From: Pseudoneurospora amorphoporcata
Taxonomy: Eukaryota; Ascomycota; Sordariomycetes; Sordariales; Sordariaceae
Reading direction: 5' to 3'
Length of the DNA: 64,000 bases
Assembly (NCBI GenBank): GCA_033297205.1
Contig: MU859109.1
Span: 124,001-188,000 of the forward strand
The position numbers were made by a program, and so were the translations under genes. The notes beneath the pieces were generated by a model. It saw only the letters and a program-made list of their open reading frames with translations. It did no database searches and was not told the DNA's origin. The number at the start of each line of letters is the position of its first letter. The first letter of the stretch is position 1. This document shows positions 57,569 through 64,000 of the stretch, piece by piece.

Positions 57569-59245
57569 ATGCCCGTCATCACAACATACCTGCCCATTGT
57601 GGTGGGCATTGCTCTCCTCATCCGTCTGCTTATGGTCGGGCGGAGACCAAAGAACTATCCTCCTGGTCCCCCGACCATTCCCATCCTTGGTAACCTTCAC
57701 TTGGTAAGTGAATCCCAAGGACTTTTTACCTGAATGATAGCTAACGCTGACACTTGATAGATGCCAACGAAGGATGTTCATCTTCAGTTCGAAAAGTGGG
57801 CTCGCGAATATGGCCCCGTCTACAGTCTCATTCTCGGAACCAAGGTCATGATCGTTCTTTCCGGTGACAGGGCCGTCAAGGACCTTCTCGACAAGAAGAG
57901 CAACATGTACTCGCACAGACAGGAGATGTACATCGGCCAGACCCTCTGCTCTGGTGACATGCGCGTGCTCATGATGGGCTACAACCCCCAGTGGCGCATG
58001 TGCCGCAAGCTCGCGCACGCTCTCCTCAACATCTCTTCGGCCAAGTCCTACGTCCCCTACCAGATGCTCGAGAACAAGCAGATGCTGTACGAGATGATTA
58101 CCCAGCCCGACGATTTCCTCTACAACATCCGCCGCTACTCCAACGCCCTGACCACCACCATGGTTTACGGCTGGCGCACGCCCACCTACAACGACGAGAA
58201 GATACAGCAGCTTTTTAACGGCTTCGAGGAGTTCGCCGAGATGAACCAGACCGGCATGGCCGCCCTCGTCGACTTCTTCCCCATCCTCCGCTACCTCCCC
58301 GACTTCCTCCTCCCCGCCCGCAAGAAGGCCAAGGAGCTACACAAGACGGAACTCGCTCTCTACAAGGGCCACTGGCTCAAAGCCAAGGAGGACACGCTCA
58401 AGGGCACTATCACGCACTGCTTCTGCGAGGACCTCGTGCCCGTGCAAAAGAAGGAAGGATTCTCCGACGACCTGGCGGCCTACATCGCCGGCACCCTGCT
58501 CGAAGCCGGCTCCGACACCACCTCCTCGACCCTCTATGCCTTCGTCCAAGCCATGCTGTTGTACCCGGAAGTCCAGCGCAAGGCCCAAGAAGAAGTCGAC
58601 CGCGTCGTCGGCTCCGACCGCCTCCCCACCATGGACGACGAGCCCAACCTGCAGTACATCCGCGCCATCGTCAAGGAGTCCCTCCGCTGGATGCCGACCA
58701 CCATCATGGGCGCCGTCCCGCACGCCGTCACCCAGGACGACTACTACAACGGCTACCTGATCCCCGCCAATGCCGGCGTCGTCAACAACGCCTGGGCCAT
58801 CAACAACGACCCCGTCCGCGCCCCGGAGCCCCGCAAGTTCAAGCCCGAGCGCTACCTCGACGACAAGCTATCGCTCGCCGACTCCGCCGCCAATCCCGAC
58901 CCCTCTAAGCGCGACCAGTTCACTTTCGGCGCCGGGCGTCGTATCTGCCCTGGTATCCACATCGCCGAGCGCTCCTTGTTCCTGGGTGTTTCGCGCATGA
59001 TTTGGGGATTCAATATCACGCCCAAAATTGGTCAGGATGGGAAGCCCATCATTCCCGATCAGGAAAAGTTGACGCAGGGGTTTGTGTGCATGCCGGAGCC
59101 GTTTGTCGCTACGATTACGCCGCGGGACGAGAAGAGGAAGAAGATTATCGAGGAGGAGTGGTTCGCTGCCGAGAGGGAGTGTCTTGATCCCGTGACGAAG
59201 CAATGGCGGCAGGGCATGAACTGGGTGCCTAAGATCAAGGGTTGA
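57569..59245 (+). CDS. Cytochrome P450 monooxygenase (microsomal type)
   Basis: Exons 57569-57703 and 57761-59245 flank a 57-nt intron (GTAAGT, CTAAC, TAG); 539 residues, normal for a fungal P450. An N-terminal membrane anchor (ITTYLPIVVGIALLIRLLMV, 4-23) is followed by basic GRRPK and the Pro-rich hinge YPPGPP. I-helix AGSDTTSS has D297. The K-helix ExxR is ESLR (E351, R354). The PERF-like motif is FKPERY. The haem loop is FTFGAGRRICPG with cysteine ligand C441. It should hydroxylate a lipophilic substrate at the ER with cytochrome P450 reductase. Overall it resembles the CYP group annotated as O-methylsterigmatocystin oxidoreductase-like. That label marks family only; no biosynthetic core enzyme is next to it here, so the substrate is unknown. 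Confidence 0.95.
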
Positions 59246-61482
59246 TTGATCAAGTCTGGGGATCAGGTTTTTTTTTTCGCGTCTTTTTTTTATTTTTAAT
59301 TTTTTTATTTGGTGGTTGATTTCTACTTGTTTGTAGAATAAAATCAAGAGGAATGACCTAAGCGAGGAGGAACAGCGAGATGTTCTGATGATGATGATGA
59401 TGCATAACTGATCATATACACCACTGTTTGAGCAAGCAAGTGAGTGGGAATTGGGTGGTAGATTTAGTGTATGAGTAGGATAGGAGATACCAAGGACTTT
59501 TGAACATTATGATTTCTTTCTTAGTTTTTCTAGTGACCTTTCTTTGGAGCGGGAGGAGTGTCTGTCAACAAGGTCATCGACATACTATTAACAAGGGGTT
59601 CGGATTCTAACATGTGTTCGCTTTCAACAATAATTTTTTAAGCCCGTGAAGCGCATTCATATTGGAAAACCACACATGTTGGACTTTCCATCATATGTTT
59701 GGCTAAATACCATTTTGAGAAACGGGTTTTCGAAGACAAGATTAAAAAAAACCTCATTTCTGAAGCTCATCTTTCTGTTGTTTCTTTACCTTTTTCTCTT
59801 TCCCTTTAAAATGCACCATCTTATTTTCACAAGGTCACAACGGGGAACCGAATGACAGTATCACGCTTTGAAGCAATTCAATTGCAATTTTGGCTATAGA
59901 AGGTTAGAACATATTCGACGGGCGCGAATCCCTTGGAAGGAACGAAGACCTTGCAAGCTTGAAATTCAATACCACATGTCATTGAACAAGATTAAATCTT
60001 CATGCCACAACATCTTGTTAACGGGCATTTGTCGGACCCGACCAGGTCCAACAGGCTGTTTCTGCTACACCCTCCAAAGTTTCGGCCGACTGCTTTCGGC
60101 CTCCCTGCGTCGGGTTTACCTGCACTGCCAACTTCACCATCCCACCTTGCCCGACAGCATTTCAGTCAGCGGAAGATAAGTACACGCTGTACTCGACAGG
60201 AGAAGGAAGGAATGCCATCATGACAGTAACTTGCACGGAAAGAGCGCGGGACTGCTGAGGAAGTCATCCGCAGGCCGGCTGGCTGGCTGGCTGATGGACA
60301 GCTTGGTCAGCCATCCCGTCTCTGCTGTGATGATAGTAAATGTCTCACCGGTCACATCCACACGAGAACATGATATACCGCAGTCAGCCTTTGCACGCAC
60401 ATTTCTCGCTTCTGCACGGTAGCACCTGCATAAGTTTTGCCTGTGCCGAGTTACATCACATCACTGCCACTGCCACTGTTTCGATTCTGCAAAATCTCAT
60501 GACCAGCATCACCTCAAAGAGGAAAAGGTCGACGAAGTTGCAAGTCAGCCAAGACTTCGATCAAGATCCCCCGCCCTCTACGCAGCACGTCGACTCTCGT
60601 CGACGACTCTCCCGATGTAGATCCGGCTGACCACCATCGTCCACTTTTGCCGCCCACCGGCCGCCCACCGGCCGCCCACATACACGCCGACGGGACGGAA
60701 TGCAAGAAACACAAGACTAGACTTGTGGCTCCGTACAACGGCGGCAAGCGGCCAACTCCACGGTGACGGAGCGCTGTGGTGGGCGCTCAGGTTCGGCAAG
60801 TTGGATCGATCGATCTCGGTAGCTAGAGATTGTAGCTTGTTCATCCCACGAATGACCGCCGGATGAAGACAAAGCCGAGGGCACTGACACTGCGGATCTG
60901 GGGCTCTGCTCTGGAGCCTCTGGAGCCTCTGGGTCTGCATCTGGGCAGGGGGCGAGCGTGGCGCATCTGGGGCTCCTTAGCGCAAGTGGGAAGGGCTTGG
61001 AAGGGCTCCGAAGGAACCCAAGGGGACGGTGATGAGGTGGAAAAGGTAAGAGAAAATGATGCCTCTCACGTGTCGCTACCTGTGCTATAGTGTACATACG
61101 TAAAGGGATGTCCAACATTGGCTTTTGGTCGGTTGTTACTATGTAACGCTTGGCCTCCCCTCACGTGTCCCTTTCGGATTGTGTGGGGGGTCAAAGTTGG
61201 TGATGGTGGTTGTGGTGGACTGGTGGTGATCATGGGTGTTAGCGTACGTACCTTAGATCCACTAACCGCCTCCAACTCCAACTCCAAAAATGGTCAAGGT
61301 ACGTAACAATTATATCCCACTGGTACTCCGATTTTATGTACCGCCCTTCAGTCCACTCCTTCTTTTCTCCAATCTTGTCTTGTTCATTGAGACTGACACC
61401 TGAAGCCGCACAGGTTCACACATAGAACACCCACCCACAACACAGCAACGAGGAACCGAGGCCCAAAGAGACCCACAGGTTA

Positions 61483-61534
61483 TTTTTTTTTTTTTTTTTT
61501 ATTTTTTTTTTTTTTTTATTTTTTTTTTTTTTTA
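61483..61534 (+). repeat. Poly(T) tracts with single A interruptions
   Basis: Three T runs of 15-18 bases each separated by single As, ending in tattattatc. Low-complexity DNA of no evident function. Confidence 0.9.
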
Positions 61535-62850
61535 TTATTATCTACATGTATGGGCTTGCTGGTGTCAACTGCCGTTCCCCACACTCGAAGCTATCCCCAA
61601 ACTGTTGTCCGCTGAGTCAAACAAGGCCCAGGCTGGATCCAGACGGCGGCGATCTTTTATTCTTGGCGTTTCTTGGGTTTTGATGACAAAAAGCCTTAGA
61701 GTACCCCCCCGGTCTGGCTTCGTCAGCACAGCAAGTACTGAATGCAGCAGCCACTGTTTGGAAGCAGAAGCAGCGGAAGCGGAAGCCATGCATCATCATG
61801 GTCGGTGAACTCGGCGACAAACCCACCGAGAACAAGTCCAAAAGAATAAATGCCGGATGCTACCTTGGTCACCCCCACAGACTCCCGAAGGCCAAGAACG
61901 GACCGATACTATGTTCGGTTGCAACATTCCGAACTCGGTCAGTGAGCGCCATGGACGACGGACGGACGTGGCCTGCCGAATGCCGCTTGTCACAAGTTTA
62001 TCTGAAGCTGGTGGTGCTGGTCATGTTGAATCCAGGTACACCAGTAGGTATGCGCCGTTCTCGGCTCCGGAGAGGGAGTTGTCCAGCAGATTGGTTGAAA
62101 CAAGAAAAGCGGGGGCTGTCAAGAACGCCCACCCACCCCCTGCCAGGGATGAGGACGGGACGGAGTCTGGATCCTGTCCTCTGACCCGCAACGTGCAATG
62201 CGGAGACAAGCCGGCTCCGGGCTGGTCGGTGGATCTGGGGGATCCGGATACGCTTCTCCAAATTGAGCCACATCCCACCACCACTCCGACACCTCAAAAT
62301 CCGGGGATGTTCTCCACAAACGGCTGTGCCGCCCCAGACATGGACGCGGATGCAAAGAGGGGGAAGCTTGCATACACGGGGTGGGGACATGGAACTGGGA
62401 ACTGGGAACTGGGAAACGACCTTCTTCGGTTTCCCTTTTCCTTTCTGATCACTTCTTAGTTCTTCGATCCTTCATCACCCAAACTGTCGGGAACGGGGGT
62501 GGGAGAAAATGGGGGATCCCGTGCGCATCTTGCAGTCCTCTCCGCCGGCATATTTTGACGCTGTCATAGTTGGAAGGGCCATGGGACAATACCAGGATCA
62601 GACTTCCCTCTCGATAATGATCACGTTCCCAGCGACCCCGCGACGACCCCGCGACGACCCCTCCACGTTCATCCCCTTTTCTGTCTCATTGGCATGTAAT
62701 AAACAAGGGGAAGCACGGTAAAGGATATCTTACTTTTTGGTTTGAACAGCCCGCCGTTTGGTAGAATTCACTAATGTTTATGATTGTTTACTTTTGTTCT
62801 TCCTCCTGTTGAGATACCCATCTTTCCACTGCTGTGATAGACTGCTATTG

Positions 62851-62858
62851 ATATAAAC
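62851..62858 (+). promoter_or_regulatory. TATA-like element of the alcohol dehydrogenase gene
   Basis: The motif atataaac lies about 85 bases upstream of the ATG at 62940, followed by a C/A-rich leader. Sequence match only. Confidence 0.35.
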
Positions 62859-62939
62859 TCATCCTTTCCTTTCTTTACAACAACAACATCCGGGCATCCA
62901 CACAAACACACACACATATACCCCCAACACACCGCAACA

Positions 62940-64000
62940 ATGGCAACAACACCCCGCACAACCACCGCCCTGGTCGTTCCCGAACTCAACGGCCAGTTCG
63001 AACTTCAACAAGTCCAGCTTAACGAAATCCAACCAGAAGAAGTCCTCGTTGAGATCGAAGCCACTGGAATCTGCCACACCGATCTCTCATGCGCCATCGG
63101 CCTGCTGCCATGCAGACCCGGCGCCGTGTTGGGCCATGAAGGTTCGCAAACCTAACTCTCTTTCTTTTTCCCCGCGAGAACCCTGACCATGACACCCACG
63201 ACGTGACATGACATGACCGTTTACCCCCTCATGTTCATTCAAAACATCATAACCACCATCATCAAACTCGCCGTCATCATCAACAAACTCACTACCCAAG
63301 TATACGAAACGAAAAAAATGCTAACCTAACCCTTTCCCTTTCCTTACAATTTAGGCGGCGGCAAAGTCCTCTCGGTCGGCTCGGCCGTCACCCACGTCAC
63401 CCCCGGCGACTTGGTCCTCCTATCCTTCTCCCACTGCGAGTCCTGCGGGCCCTGCTTATCCGGCAACCCAGCCCACTGCTACTCCTTCAACGTGCGCAAC
63501 TTTTCCGGGTGCCGGCCCCTGCCCACCCTTCCCGACGGCTCCGTCGACGCCTCCCAGTTCACCGGCGACCCAGCCGAGGACCCCGCGCGAGCCACCTTCG
63601 TGACCAAAGACGGCGGCAAGCCTCTCTTCTCCCAATTCTTCGGCCAGTCTTCCTTCGCGAGACACACCCTCGTCCACAAGAGCAGCTGCGTGAAGGTGCC
63701 GCAGGACACGGACCTGGCGCTTTTTGCCTCGCTGGGGTGCGGGATGCAGACCGGCGCCGGGGCCGTCCTGAACACCCTGAAGGTCAAGCCAGGGAGCAGC
63801 ATCGCCGTGTTCGGCGTCGGGTCCGTGGGCATGGCCGCCCTCATGGCCGCCGCGCACATCGCAAAGGCCAAGACCATCATCGCCATCGACCTGCAGCCTT
63901 CCCGCTTGGAACTCGCAAAGAAGCTGGGCGCTACCCATGGCGTGCTGGGCAATGTGCCCGATGTGAAGGCCGAAGTCAGAAAGATTTGCCCGCCCGTGGG
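62940..64000 (+). CDS. Zinc-dependent alcohol dehydrogenase (aryl/benzyl-alcohol type), partial
   Basis: Exons 62940-63141 and 63355 onward, running off the window end; about 282 residues visible of an expected ~370-380. The 213-nt intron (GTTCGC donor, several CTAAC branch candidates, TTTAG acceptor) is longer than most here. Catalytic zinc ligands are C45 in GICHTD and H66/E67 in LGHEG. The structural zinc cysteines are C95, C98, C101 and C109 (CESCGPCLSGNPAHC). GCGMQTGAGAVLNTLKV and the Rossmann motif VFGVGSVGMAA mark the medium-chain dehydrogenase fold, with D in IAIDLQ as the likely NAD-specific acidic residue. The aryl/benzyl preference is inferred from the overall pattern. It is a plausible but unproven partner of the P450 3.7 kb upstream. 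Confidence 0.92.

Larger units (their letters stand above)
59246..62939. other. 3.7-kb intergenic region, no gene recognised
   Basis: Contains a GATGAT microsatellite at 59387-59402, a triplicated ccggccgccca unit near 60655-60682, and poly(T) tracts at 61483-61534. The open frames, including a 200-codon plus-strand frame at 61857-62459, lack splice signals and domains. The final ~150 bases, with atataaac at 62851, look like the core promoter of the alcohol dehydrogenase gene. Confidence 0.5.

Noticed and set aside
57569..59245. Reading the P450 as evidence of a toxin gene cluster
   Set aside because: Only a general family resemblance exists; no polyketide, peptide or terpene synthase is present nearby.
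61857..62459. 200-codon plus-strand frame
   Set aside because: Composition and lack of any motif suggest chance; several other frames of similar length overlap it on both strands.
1..64000. CRISPR array, riboswitch or prokaryotic operon
   Set aside because: The DNA is eukaryotic with spliced genes; the tandem repeats are microsatellites without unique spacers.
1..64000. Dispersed 5S rRNA gene
   Set aside because: I looked for a Neurospora-type 5S start and internal box and found none.

Overview
The window reads as nuclear DNA of a filamentous ascomycete, most likely a Sordariales fungus close to Neurospora. The genes are split by short introns (about 55-100 bp) with GTRNGT donors, CTAAC/CTGAC-type branch sites and YAG acceptors. 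Intergenic regions are long and full of microsatellites and GGTACCT-rich sequence. Repeated DNA carries C-to-T/G-to-A damage typical of repeat-induced point mutation (RIP). The species is inferred from style only. There are no operons; each gene stands alone. All exon structures below were worked out by hand from reading frames, splice signals and protein-family fit.

Layout. 1-6.5 kb: phosphomannomutase (+), a cysteine-containing low-complexity protein (-) and a small Cys-rich putative zinc-binding protein (-). 7.1-14.2 kb: a nested transposon graveyard. It holds a RIP-degraded Ty1/copia 3' end with LTR-like repeats, a Mutator-like element (MULE) with ~135-bp terminal inverted repeats, a Tc1/mariner-type element that appears to sit inside the MULE's target-site duplication, and a short element with ~40-bp perfect inverted repeats. 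15-25 kb: housekeeping genes, namely the SF3b p14 splicing factor (+), a STIMATE-family vacuolar/ER membrane protein (+), chaperonin CCT4 (-) and proteasome ATPase RPT1 (+), the last two divergent from a shared 667-bp promoter. At 25.4 kb lies an intron-containing tRNA gene (-).

28-47 kb: a 'fibroin-3 related' Cys/Gly-rich membrane protein, a 1270-residue DUF8004-like protein, a repeat-rich spacer with a RIP-diverged tandem duplication, a mitochondrial-looking protein with an internal duplication, a single-pass surface protein, and a Vps38/UVRAG-like autophagy/endosome protein. 47.5-50.2 kb: degenerate remains of an uncharacterised fungal gene family and a possible gag fragment. 53.5-56.7 kb: a polyglutamine transcription factor that combines C2H2 and Zn2Cys6 DNA-binding domains. 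57.6-59.2 kb: a cytochrome P450. The window ends inside a zinc-dependent alcohol dehydrogenase.

Functionally the window mixes protein homeostasis (CCT4, RPT1, Vps38/UVRAG), RNA splicing (p14), glycosylation precursor supply (phosphomannomutase) and accessory metabolism (P450, alcohol dehydrogenase). I found no gene cluster or defence-like system. The most unusual items are the RPT1 start codon isolated on a 3-nt exon, an in-frame tandem acceptor in phosphomannomutase, a GC-AG intron in the transcription factor, and the nested, RIP-marked transposon stack.
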